Shown: positions 15,701 to 20,933 of the stretch, piece by piece
Numbering within the stretch: position 1 is the stretch's first letter
Layout: each line of letters starts with the position of its first letter
Source of the DNA: a virus
Direction: 5' to 3' (one strand)
DNA: 20,933 nucleotides
IMG/VR virus record: IMGVR_UViG_3300032156_000092
Coordinates: 1 to 20,933 of that record
Made by a program: the position numbers and the translations under genes
Notes under the pieces: model-generated
Seen by the model: the letters and a program-made list of their open reading frames with translations, nothing else
Databases searched by the model: none
What the model was told of the DNA's origin: nothing

Positions 15701-17004
15701 TTTAATTGCGCCTCTTGCTCCGCTGCATTTAATTTTGCTTGGTTCGCTGTTGCCATAGTCTCTCTTGCTTCGCCTTTTGCAGCAGACACCGCATTTTGCG
15801 TATTTTTTAAAGATAATAGAGCGAGGCCCAATTTTCCCGCTTCTTGCTTGGCGTTGCGGAGAGATGCCGCAAGCGTCAAGAGAGAAATATTTATTTGTTC
15901 GCCTTGACCACGCAACATCCCCAGATACCCTCCTGCACCTCGCAGGGCAATGATCAGGAGACCAACAGCTACGGCGACACCAACTGCTCCCTCGTTTGCC
16001 GATTGGAATAATTTAACAAGCGGGACGAAAGCAGCCACTTTTGCCAATACACCAAACAAACCCCCAAAAGATTCGGTTAATTTTTGGATCAGCACCATTA
16101 CACCAAGCACAGCTGTGCCAATAGTGCCAGCGGGCATCATTTTTTCAAACGCCTTCTGAAAGCCTTTTTTATTCATCAGGGCATTAAAAGTCTCAAGGAA
16201 ATTATTTATTCTCAACAAGATACCTTTTAAATCAATCGCCTGGACAATTGCTAATCCAATTCCAGACATACTAATTTTAATATTATCTCTTAGCGTGCTC
16301 AGTCGCCCTTCGATCGTTACTGATTGCTTCTGCATTCCTCCGAAAAATTTGGGGTCTTCCTGCACCGCGTCTATAATTGACCTTAGCGCTTTTGAGGCAG
16401 AGATAGCCCCTTTTTCGATCTGTCTCGACCAATTCTTGCCAAAGTCTCGATTGAAGATTTCTGCAATGTTAATACCAGCTTCCGCGAACATTCGAACTTC
16501 TTCCATTGAGATTCTACCTATAGCTTTGACTTTTTCAAAAGCATAAGCCATCCGGTCGAGGCCTTCTTGTCCTGAGCCTAGGGCAGAAGTAGCGTTCCCG
16601 AATACAGTCATAATTGGGATAGTCGATTCCAACTTAAAACCAAAAGCCAATAACTTACGCTGGGTGTCAGCTAACCCATTGAATTCGAAGGGGGTAACTG
16701 CAGCAAATTGCTTTAGATCTTTGATGTTTTGTTTGGCGATGCTTGCAGATCCAGTTAGATTTGTAAAAGCTACCGTTAATTGTTCTGTTCTCGCGGTAGC
16801 GGAAATGGCTTCCTTTACAAAAGCACCCATACCAACAACAGCGGAAATGAACCCCATACCCAACAGTCTCGCTTGGTAAAAAGTGGCAGAAGTCTTCTGG
16901 TTAACTTTGTTCAGACTATCTTGGACTTTACCCAACTGCTGGTTAAATTTGGTAGCATCGATGGAAACATTTGCATATAGGTCTGCAATTAATGTGCGGA
17001 TCAT
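12775..17004 (-). CDS. tail tape measure protein (1409 aa)
   Basis: Sets tail length and is ejected with DNA. Residues about 45-65 hold a hydrophobic helix, and about 70-185 a tape-measure N-terminal domain (ARTEQLTVAFTNLTGSA ... FGNATSALGSG ... ISMEEVRMFAEAGI). Several hydrophobic stretches follow in the first half, then long charged coiled coils (Lys/Glu/Gln-rich, about 400-530 and 740-1170). Near the C-terminus SGGPVAERKPYLVGERGPEI (1307-1326) is the signature common to tape measure C-termini. At about 0.15 nm per residue the tail would be near 210 nm; this uses the general ruler rule and is not seen directly. The ATG start has AGGAGGAG upstream. It follows the frameshifted chaperone gene, as expected. 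Confidence 0.95.
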   Translation of the reverse strand: MIRTLIADLYANVSIDATKFNQQLGKVQDSLNKVNQKTSATFYQARLLGMGFISAVVGMGAFVKEAISATARTEQLTVAFTNLTGSASIAKQNIKDLKQFAAVTPFEFNGLADTQRKLLAFGFKLESTIPIMTVFGNATSALGSGQEGLDRMAYAFEKVKAIGRISMEEVRMFAEAGINIAEIFNRDFGKNWSRQIEKGAISASKALRSIIDAVQEDPKFFGGMQKQSVTIEGRLSTLRDNIKISMSGIGLAIVQAIDLKGILLRINNFLETFNALMNKKGFQKAFEKMMPAGTIGTAVLGVMVLIQKLTESFGGLFGVLAKVAAFVPLVKLFQSANEGAVGVAVAVGLLIIALRGAGGYLGMLRGQGEQINISLLTLAASLRNAKQEAGKLGLALLSLKNTQNAVSAAKGEARETMATANQAKLNAAEQEAQLKQQLATTRKLRAERNLAINEQAKMVKGLRKTSFFGVETDFLGNNVYKDKAKEESILNNLRKEYVRLDRQVLQTEQEILRCKVAQIQQGGIINTQQTFLATATRNAWKSTVSAVGSTAKTVGVAIASVGRTVATVFMSILGWVGMVMIAIDTFKYVLSNWDAISIGIERMLVNTSAGIQGAFAVIKKATLSAWQFMLGAMYDLSISAVGGLAKAFVWATFGLTKLIIATFNLIPQAFVQILNNIFEGYNWLAKKINDLAGKEVVKEFNFRFKGTVLDDAYASVEQQGNEAYKNVENWEKSMRDHNTKATIENLKELSKEEIAARKKIDAEKDKALLKLDQKEMQREIERQILANRQTKENNKSKLEQIKKALDEKRQILIAEAIRQGKTIEEAKKIVDEQMKQKETMEMQNFLGQEISGYEDGIERFQRLLNAKKLSVPQTELVTSLIEALAKKRKAALAELAKYELTIDLGTIIDSGGGDDIEAKLRQQREFLENWKKNLLQSQLDITTNLEEQRLLRLKVLDQERLDAISDAKDKITDATKLKEALDLINETFRNKETDVNKQHAENLKSIHRDLANDLRNSTFEFDASGNYEGIENIYAKRTQDLQNLMDERANKIDEIQKQFGESSQEEIDFLASSENKRKQILNNSEREITNFYKSYTDKMDELILTKNELIEIEKQEALMRAETMGLSTVDIENYYRLIQDPTPWEMASMAVKNWSDTIKTASQVVSDSIGSALSGLISAPVDYFMDSVRASQEATLALEEFYAKKEQFIKDQMALGKSATEAEMEFNKQADSIRQESADKQKDIFKNLQTTLKNIAVQILKDFSEMLLQMMTKWLIFKAVTGFAGGAASESPAVAGAITGISGARASGGPVAERKPYLVGERGPEIFIPSMTGKIIPNSQIKQPGFGAPNVTVNNQPPNFVINIENNSGQEIKAKTSAPQVNGGDYIVGVVIDAVASNKQGLGDLLKSM

Positions 17005-17044
17005 TATTCTTTCTCCTCCTCGTGAACAAAAAAAAAGAGGGATT

Positions 17045-17727
17045 CTAATCCTTCTTTTTCTTCTTCTTCCCGTTTCCTGACCAAACCTTCAGAAAGTTTT
17101 TAATCTCCGTAGGGTCTGTTAAAACTTGATCAACTGATTCTTGATGCATTGGTTTATTTTTGTTTTCTTTTTCATAAGCCCTACTTTCCAAAAGTTTGCA
17201 ATAATGACTTCTTGGAGGCAGGCAGCTAAACAATATCCAAAATCTACTTGAAGGCAGATTGTTTTTCGCTAAATCAATTTGGTATACATCTAAAAAAGAA
17301 CAATAGATAGATGACCAATCGCTTAAAATGTCGTCCAGTGTGATCTCTATTCCACTGGATTCAGTGCGTTTGGGTCAGTTTCTTGCTCCTTGTTTTTGGC
17401 TTCCGCAATCTCTGTAAGTTGCTGGGAAACCCAGGAGGCGATGCTAAATAACTGGGTATCAGTAGCTCCCTTTTCTTTCCAGTTTTCATAAGTTTCTTTG
17501 CCGACGAGCTCCCTGAGAACCCAGAGCAGATAATCGACCATCGAATCTTCGTTTTCGCTAATGATAACTTCTCGGCTTTTGCGTTCCATTTTTAAAGCTA
17601 CACGAATGTCAATATCCGTATTGATTTTTACTGTCTCTCCTAAGAAGGTGATTTCAATAATATCTTTTTCTTTCTGTGCGTCGTCTGCCATAAGTTGGTC
17701 GAAATCTTGAAATCTTCTGTTAATCAT
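17045..17727 (-). CDS. tail assembly chaperone, gpGT-like -1 frameshift product (227 aa)
   Basis: A ribosomal -1 slip at CCCAAAC (17368-17374) near the end of the 126-aa chaperone gene would join its first 120 residues to a second frame that is open without interruption to 17045, adding 107 residues. The extension starts RTESSGIEITLDDILSDW and ends in a lysine-rich tail (GNGKKKKKKD). In lambda and most siphoviruses such G-T products bind tape measure and tail tube protein during assembly. The second frame has no good start of its own, which supports frameshifting. The product ends 40 bases before the tape measure start. The joined product is inferred; the slippery site and open frame are directly visible. 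Confidence 0.85.
17335..17374 (-). promoter_or_regulatory. programmed -1 frameshift site with downstream stem-loop
   Basis: In the chaperone frame GAC CCA AAC contains C_CCA_AAC (17368-17374), an exact X_XXY_YYZ heptamer. Nine bases downstream CCAGTG (17353-17358) can pair with CACTGG (17335-17340) over 6 bp, with the zero-frame TAG stop inside the 12-base loop. A second, competing 5-bp hairpin (CACTG/CAGTG) starts one base after the heptamer. Either could stall the ribosome. Confidence 0.82.
17347..17727 (-). CDS. tail assembly chaperone, gpG-like (126 aa)
   Basis: The unshifted product, expected to be the abundant form. It has a small beta-rich N-terminal part (DIIEITFLGETVKINTDIDI), then a helical domain (ALKMERKSREVI ... 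DYLLWVLRELVGKETYENW ... SWVSQQLTEIAEAKNK). This composition and the position between the major tail protein and the tape measure are typical of the family; sequence identity within it is low, so the call rests mainly on context and the frameshift signal. The ATG start has a weak GGGGG upstream, unlike the strong sites elsewhere in the operon. Confidence 0.85.
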   Translation of the reverse strand: MINRRFQDFDQLMADDAQKEKDIIEITFLGETVKINTDIDIRVALKMERKSREVIISENEDSMVDYLLWVLRELVGKETYENWKEKGATDTQLFSIASWVSQQLTEIAEAKNKEQETDPNALNPVE

Positions 17728-17745
17728 AAAAGTTTGCCCCCATTA

Positions 17746-18303
17746 TTAAATTTTAAGATAATTTTGATGGCTGTTTTCGCTGTAGCCAAACCCATAAATG
17801 CTGGCAAAAGCGATTGCGTAGGCAATCGCGGCATCGAGCTCACTGAGGAAGTAGCCAATGTGCTTACTTTTCCCATTGATTCGGATTTCCGCTACCCATT
17901 TGTTGGCTCTCTTGTGCCAACAAACGCCTCTGTATTTACTGGTAGCTTTTTTTTGTTTACCTCGATTAATAACGCTCGCAAAAGAAGAGAGAAAGCGGAG
18001 GTTGGCTCTCTTGTTGTCAAAAGTATTCCTGTTTATATGGTCGACTGTTTGTCCCTCTTGTGCGCTCATAAGAAAGCGATGTAGTTTGATGTTTTGTTGC
18101 TTTCCTTTACTAAGAGGTTTATTGAACTTACATTCAAACCTGTTGTCCCTTTTGTCAAAGTTCACATAGATAGTCGTATCAAATCCCTCGAATAGTTTTA
18201 AATCTTCTGTATCCATAAGAACTTCTTTATGTCCATAAGTTTCTGAGAAAATGTGAATAATGCAAGTGTTATCTTCCAAATAAGTAATCTGATTTTTAAT
18301 CAT
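17746..18303 (-). CDS. free-standing HNH homing endonuclease with AP2 DNA-binding domain (185 aa)
   Basis: A selfish endonuclease that makes site-specific breaks, probably in relatives lacking it. An HNH core spans about residues 73-107 (LHRFLM ... TVDHINRNTFDNKRANLRFL), with H75, D88-H89 and the Asn residues of the motif present. An AP2 domain follows at about 123-171 (YRGVCWHKRANKWVAEIRIN ... AAIAYA). HNH-AP2 proteins are common phage intruders. The N-terminal 70 residues are beta-rich and unassigned. It interrupts the usual major tail protein-chaperone adjacency, is flanked by a terminator and its own promoter, and has AAAGGAAG 7 bases before the ATG. All motif residues look intact, so it is probably active. 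Confidence 0.9.
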   Translation of the reverse strand: MIKNQITYLEDNTCIIHIFSETYGHKEVLMDTEDLKLFEGFDTTIYVNFDKRDNRFECKFNKPLSKGKQQNIKLHRFLMSAQEGQTVDHINRNTFDNKRANLRFLSSFASVINRGKQKKATSKYRGVCWHKRANKWVAEIRINGKSKHIGYFLSELDAAIAYAIAFASIYGFGYSENSHQNYLKI

Positions 18304-18323
18304 TTGTTTGCTTCCTTTCTATT

Positions 18324-18345
18324 ATGTGATCTAATTCTACCACAT
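18324..18345. repeat. imperfect inverted repeat over the HNH promoter -10
   Basis: ATGTGAT at the left and ACCACAT at the right of this 22-bp stretch (plus strand) match as inverted arms at six of seven positions and enclose the -10 element. The arms lie 8 bases apart, unlike the closer spacing of a CRP site. It might be an operator or incidental symmetry. Confidence 0.4.
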
Positions 18346-18362
18346 GATAGAGAGAAAATCAA
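18334..18362 (-). promoter_or_regulatory. sigma70-type promoter for the HNH endonuclease gene
   Basis: On the minus strand TTGATT (18357-18362) and TAGAAT (18334-18339) are separated by exactly 17 bases, and TGG precedes the -10 as an extended element. Transcription would start near 18326-18328, about 25 bases before the HNH start codon. It lies directly downstream of a terminator, so the gene can be read independently of the late operon. Confidence 0.72.
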
Positions 18363-18373
18363 TGACCTTAGAG

Positions 18374-18411
18374 AAAAAGAAGAAAAGAAAGGAGGCGGCC
18401 TTTCGGCCGCC
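18374..18411 (-). terminator. strong intrinsic terminator after the major tail protein
   Basis: GGCGGCC and GGCCGCC form a 7-bp GC stem closed by a GAAA tetraloop (18394-18411), followed on the minus strand by a T-rich tract (TCCTTTCTTTTCTTC, ending near 18376). It starts 17 bases after the major tail protein stop. It should trim most transcripts there, giving a high ratio of tube protein to downstream genes. Confidence 0.9.
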
Positions 18412-18427
18412 CAGTCAACCGTCCAAT

Positions 18428-18868
18428 CTACGCGAAAGTTGGTTTTCCGGAAATAACAAGCTCACATTTGAAGAGCATTTTATCGCCAACACCACCGCCA
18501 AGATCGCCAACTTTTACACCAGCCGAAAAGCTCATTTCTTCTCCATCTGCCAAAGTCAGCTCAAAGTTTCCGATAGCATCATAACCAACTTCTCTACTAA
18601 GGGTAACCAGCCGACCAATGGTATCAGCGTCGACGTCTCCAGATGTTGCATCGACCACATAATTCGCTTCAAAAGTGATTCCAAGGCTTCTTAGAATGGG
18701 CATCGCTGTTTTGAAACCATCTGTGTCAAAGTTCGTCAAATCCACATCGTCAGAACCAGACGTTAAAGTCAAAGAGGTGATCTCGGCAATTGCATTGAAG
18801 GCTTCTGTTTCTTTGCCATCGCCGACTTTTAAGACCATATCTCGACACAATTTTACTATCGTAGCCAT
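18428..18868 (-). CDS. major tail (tube) protein (146 aa)
   Basis: Polymerises into the tail tube. The beta-rich sequence runs from MATIVKLCRDMVLKVGDG through SLTLTSGSDDVDLTNFDTDG to a C-terminal GDKMLFKCELVISGKPTFA, with the Gly/Asp-rich strands usual for small siphovirus tube proteins. It is close to the 140-200 residue range of the family. The ATG start has AGGAGG upstream. Placement between the tail terminator and chaperone genes is decisive, and the strong terminator just after it fits a highly expressed structural gene. Confidence 0.85.
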   Translation of the reverse strand: MATIVKLCRDMVLKVGDGKETEAFNAIAEITSLTLTSGSDDVDLTNFDTDGFKTAMPILRSLGITFEANYVVDATSGDVDADTIGRLVTLSREVGYDAIGNFELTLADGEEMSFSAGVKVGDLGGGVGDKMLFKCELVISGKPTFA

Positions 18869-18882
18869 TGTTTATTTTCCTC

Positions 18883-19284
18883 CTAATTATTTCTGGTTTT
18901 CTGATAATCAACCAGCAAATTTAAACTAATTAAATGATTTTTGGATTCATCTATTCCAACGTATCCGCACGAGATAGTTGAGATATTATTAACATAAGCT
19001 CCATCGGTAATCAAAGTTTGCCCGTGAATCCCATCCAAGCTGTCTTGGATACCCTTTATTAAAGTATAGCAAGCTCTTGGGTCGGGACTTCTCACGATTA
19101 TTTGATAGTATTCTCGGGCTTGTCCCAACGGACAAGGTACAGGTTGACAAGCATAATTAATAATAGCTACCGCTTCAATAGGAGATTCTGGTAAAGTGTG
19201 TAAAAAGATATTTCCATCAGTACCATCAGATTCATAAGTCCCAAATTCCTCATCGTCTAGATACTGAGCGATTTCTTCTATCAT
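18883..19284 (-). CDS. tail terminator / minor capsid-type protein (133 aa)
   Basis: Caps the tail tube and joins it to the head. The sequence (IAQYLDDEEFGTYESDGTDG ... FLHTLPESP ... YYQIIVRSPDPRACYTLIKGI) resembles the phage minor capsid/tail terminator family, where the QIIVRSxD strand followed by a helix is typical. The start ATG overlaps the previous stop (ATGA), indicating coupled translation with the gp10-like gene. Confidence 0.82.
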   Translation of the reverse strand: MIEEIAQYLDDEEFGTYESDGTDGNIFLHTLPESPIEAVAIINYACQPVPCPLGQAREYYQIIVRSPDPRACYTLIKGIQDSLDGIHGQTLITDGAYVNNISTISCGYVGIDESKNHLISLNLLVDYQKTRNN

Positions 19285-19598
19285 TTTACATCACCCCTCA
19301 GCTTTTTGGCTATCTTTTCTGCCACTTCAACCTGCGCATCGATCAACGTTCTTTCCAACCATTTGTATCCAGTGCTATTGGGATTTTCGTGAACTTTATA
19401 TGCATATTCCGCATCATAAGAAATAGCAACACTATCTTCTGCAACTTCCAAATTACCAGATTCCTTTAAATTGCCAGTTTTTACAGGTACACGGGATTGC
19501 GCTTCATCAAATAAACTTTCCCCGACCTCTTTAGCAGCTTCTTGAACATTTTGTTTCAAGTTTGCTTTTATCTTCTCTCCGTACCATTTTAGCGTCAT
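19281..19598 (-). CDS. HK97 gp10-like neck / tail completion protein (105 aa)
   Basis: Forms part of the neck ring between head and tail. It has a long amphipathic N-terminal helix (KANLKQNVQEAAKEVGESLFDEA), the family signature SRVPVKTGNLKESG (34-47), then a YAYKVHENPN turn (65-74) and a C-terminal helix. The P-V-x-T-G-x-L-x-x-S signature is characteristic of HK97 gp10-type proteins. Its start and stop each overlap neighbours by four bases (ATGA). Confidence 0.9.
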   Translation of the reverse strand: MTLKWYGEKIKANLKQNVQEAAKEVGESLFDEAQSRVPVKTGNLKESGNLEVAEDSVAISYDAEYAYKVHENPNSTGYKWLERTLIDAQVEVAEKIAKKLRGDVK

Positions 19599-19900
19599 CT
19601 TAGGTATACCTTGACCAAAGAGAGCGTAATAATGGAACTTTCGTAAGCCTCAATTGCCATTACTTCACGTGAGCCTTCTGGAGGTGTAGCCGATGAGGAA
19701 ACCCCAAAAGCAACCACTGCGCCTAATGGTATCTCTTGTCTTAGATACAAGTAAGCTTTCGATACCTCTTCTTTTCCAGCGTGACCTTTGACAATCGACT
19801 GTTTGTTTACCTTGTTGCAAGGTACAGTAATAGGCGAACCGTAAGTATTGTAAGGCCCGGTCTTTGTCCAATAAGTTATCTTGTCTTTAAATTGTAGCAT
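19595..19900 (-). CDS. head closure / head-tail joining protein (101 aa)
   Basis: Probably plugs the connector and binds the neck. The small, beta-rich protein begins LQFKDKITYWTKTGPYNTYG and contains AYLYLRQEIPLGAVVAFG; this length and strand pattern are usual for head closure proteins, and the order connector-closure-gp10-terminator agrees. The call is mainly by context. The ATG start has AAGGAGG upstream and follows a terminator-like hairpin. Confidence 0.72.
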   Translation of the reverse strand: MLQFKDKITYWTKTGPYNTYGSPITVPCNKVNKQSIVKGHAGKEEVSKAYLYLRQEIPLGAVVAFGVSSSATPPEGSREVMAIEAYESSIITLSLVKVYLR

Positions 19901-19921
19901 TTGTATTCCTCCTTAGAGGGT

Positions 19922-19961
19922 AAAAAGGGGGAGGCTATTGGGGCAATAGTTGTCCCTCCCC
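19922..19961 (-). terminator. intrinsic terminator inside the head-tail joining operon
   Basis: GGGGAGG pairs with CCTCCCC (7 bp), and inside it CTATTG pairs with CAATAG (6 bp, loop CCC), with a five-base bulge on one side (19928-19961). A CTTTTT tract follows (19922-19926 on the minus strand). It begins 5 bases after the connector stop and precedes the head closure gene, so downstream expression needs read-through or antitermination. Confidence 0.82.
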
Positions 19962-19966
19962 AAAAA

Positions 19967-20458
19967 TCAGACAATTTTGAATAAAGGATTAATATAATCC
20001 CTCAGTAGTCTTTGGGTATATCCCGTGATTGTTTCGATTCGACCCATCTTTTTATCGAACTGGTAACTTTCATCTCCGAGCCCGAATGAAGTAATCCCTA
20101 ATTCCTTTAAGTGATTAACCGCCTGATCCGATACAATAGAAGTTTCCGTTCCTGCCTGGCTTACTATATAATAGAGGGCTTCCTCGCATACTGCAGCAAG
20201 TAATTGGACGCTGTAATCTTCTTCTTCTTTGTATCCATCAGGTGATAAAAACGCTCTTGGGAATTGTAAGGTTTGGTCAGAAGATACCTTCCTTCCTCTA
20301 AGCAATAATAAGTCAATGTTTTGGGTTGCTCTCATTAACGCTTGCTCTTTGGCGGCATCTTCTGCGTCATCCCAGGTATCGGAGGTGTAGCGTTCAGATA
20401 TATAGGTCTCCGCATCCACCAGCGCAATATAACTATTAGTTCCAACTGTTAAAGCCAT
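19967..20458 (-). CDS. head-tail connector (adaptor), DnaT-like/gp6-like annotation family (163 aa)
   Basis: Sits directly after the coat gene and should form the ring under the portal. The sequence (NSYIALVDAETYISERYTSD ... AEDAAKEQALMRATQNIDLL ... LQFPRAFLSPDGY) matches the family often labelled 'putative DnaT-like ssDNA-binding protein' in phage genomes; the neighbourhood favours a structural adaptor role rather than DNA replication. The pattern of helix, QFPR-type loop and helices is also that of head-tail adaptors. The ATG start has GAGGAGG 7 bases upstream. Confidence 0.78.
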   Translation of the reverse strand: MALTVGTNSYIALVDAETYISERYTSDTWDDAEDAAKEQALMRATQNIDLLLLRGRKVSSDQTLQFPRAFLSPDGYKEEEDYSVQLLAAVCEEALYYIVSQAGTETSIVSDQAVNHLKELGITSFGLGDESYQFDKKMGRIETITGYTQRLLRDYINPLFKIV

Positions 20459-20480
20459 AAGAATACCTCCTCACGGCTGA

Positions 20481-20933
20481 TTAAGAAGCTTTCACACAGA
20501 ATAGATTAACTAAGCCAGCTGGTTTGGTTACTTTAGCACCAAAAGTGTAAAGACCTTTGACAGCATTAGCGAAACGCAATTCTGGACGGTACATTTCCAT
20601 CTCGTCGATTTGACCCGCAAAAGTTACAGCTTGACGAACGCCAGCCATAACATTGTAGGAATCGTTGGTGTCAACAAAAACATTATTGCTCTCATAGATT
20701 TTTAAAGTCCCAACATTACCAAGATAACCAGGGAGGGCAATAGCTGGGTCTTTAACAAAAATTTGTTTGTTTAACGCGGCAGTGTAGAAATGCGGAACAA
20801 CCACAAATCTTTCACCGTTCGCATTTGATTCTTTTAATGCGGTTTCTACGTCAATCAAGTAATCGTAAGCATTGTCTGCGTCAATCTCGATAGGGACAGT
20901 AGTCGTTCCAATTTTGTTGGTCGCACCAACAAC
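20481..20933 (-). CDS. P22-type coat (major capsid) protein, C-terminal 150 residues, cut by window edge
   Basis: The frame stays open from the window end to a TAA at 20481, so the N-terminus is missing; an internal TTG at 20858 is not the real start. The visible end (GATNKIGTTTVPIEIDADN, then VETALKESNANGERFVVVPH, later AGVRQAVTFAGQIDEMEMYR and GLYTFGAKVTKPAGLV) resembles the C-terminal domain of P22-like coat proteins with an HK97 fold: a T-T-V-P strand, a V-V-P-H strand before a helix, and a final K-V-x-x-P strand. Its position before the connector gene agrees. Confidence 0.78.
   Translation of the reverse strand, partial: VVGATNKIGTTTVPIEIDADNAYDYLIDVETALKESNANGERFVVVPHFYTAALNKQIFVKDPAIALPGYLGNVGTLKIYESNNVFVDTNDSYNVMAGVRQAVTFAGQIDEMEMYRPELRFANAVKGLYTFGAKVTKPAGLVNLFCVKAS

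Noticed and set aside
17010-17045. T tract (nine T) after the chaperone extension as a terminator
   Set aside because: The only stem before it is four base pairs (GGAT/ATCC), too weak to call.
17045-17233. Independent 62-aa gene beginning at TTG
   Set aside because: It has no convincing binding site, and the same frame is open further upstream to the slippery heptamer; it is the end of the frameshift product.
17392-17398. C AAA AAC as an alternative slippery site in the chaperone gene
   Set aside because: The first three bases are not identical, so it does not fit X_XXY_YYZ; CCCAAAC 24 bases downstream fits exactly.
17695-18169. Plus-strand reading frames across the HNH gene
   Set aside because: The minus-strand frame carries intact HNH and AP2 motifs with promoter and ribosome site; the plus-strand frames are by-products.
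18324-18345. CRP/FNR-type binding site
   Set aside because: The TGTGA and CCACA half-sites are separated by 10 bases rather than the 6 expected for CRP.

Overview
This window is the structural late region of a tailed double-stranded DNA phage or prophage. Every supportable gene lies on the minus strand, so transcription runs from high to low coordinates. Its order follows the lambda/HK97 siphovirus plan. It starts with a P22-type coat protein cut by the right edge (20481-20933). Four head-tail joining genes follow: connector, head closure, gp10-like neck and tail terminator (18883-20458). Next come the major tail protein (18428-18868), the tail assembly chaperone with a -1 frameshift extension (17045-17727), the tape measure (12775-17004) and the lambda M-L-K set (11378-12720). 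The set ends with one large protein that combines the gpI and gpJ roles (7669-11373).

The left third (about 400-7625) is an array of receptor-binding genes: two tandem beta-helix tailspike-like proteins, a small membrane protein that resembles XhlA or a holin accessory, a histidine-pair fibre, a repetitive fibre, and a fibre with propeller-like repeats. These proteins share small modules and a few blocks of identical DNA, as expected for fibre genes that recombine with one another. Two small unrecognised reading frames (213-398 and 71-235) follow at the left end. The last 70 bases hold nothing I can assign.

The host cannot be named. Base composition looks AT-leaning, most ribosome binding sites are strong GGAGG types, and three genes appear to begin with TTG. 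The lambda-like M/L/K/I/J tip, including a gpL homologue with a cysteine cluster and an NlpC/P60 peptidase, is most familiar from phages of two-membraned (Gram-negative-type) bacteria, so a diderm host is a reasonable guess and no more.

Expression appears to be punctuated. Strong stem-loops, several with T tracts, sit after the connector, the major tail protein, the tape measure, the gpJ-like gene and the second-last fibre. A free-standing HNH endonuclease with an AP2 DNA-binding domain is inserted just after the major-tail-protein terminator and has its own well-formed sigma70-type promoter. A canonical slippery heptamer (CCCAAAC) with a stem-loop just downstream makes the gpG/gpGT chaperone pair. 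The least explained structures are a perfect 12-bp inverted repeat inside one tailspike gene, next to DNA identical with the neighbouring tailspike gene, and two mutually exclusive hairpins that overlap the ribosome binding site of the first tailspike. I see no complete new defence or mobile system here.
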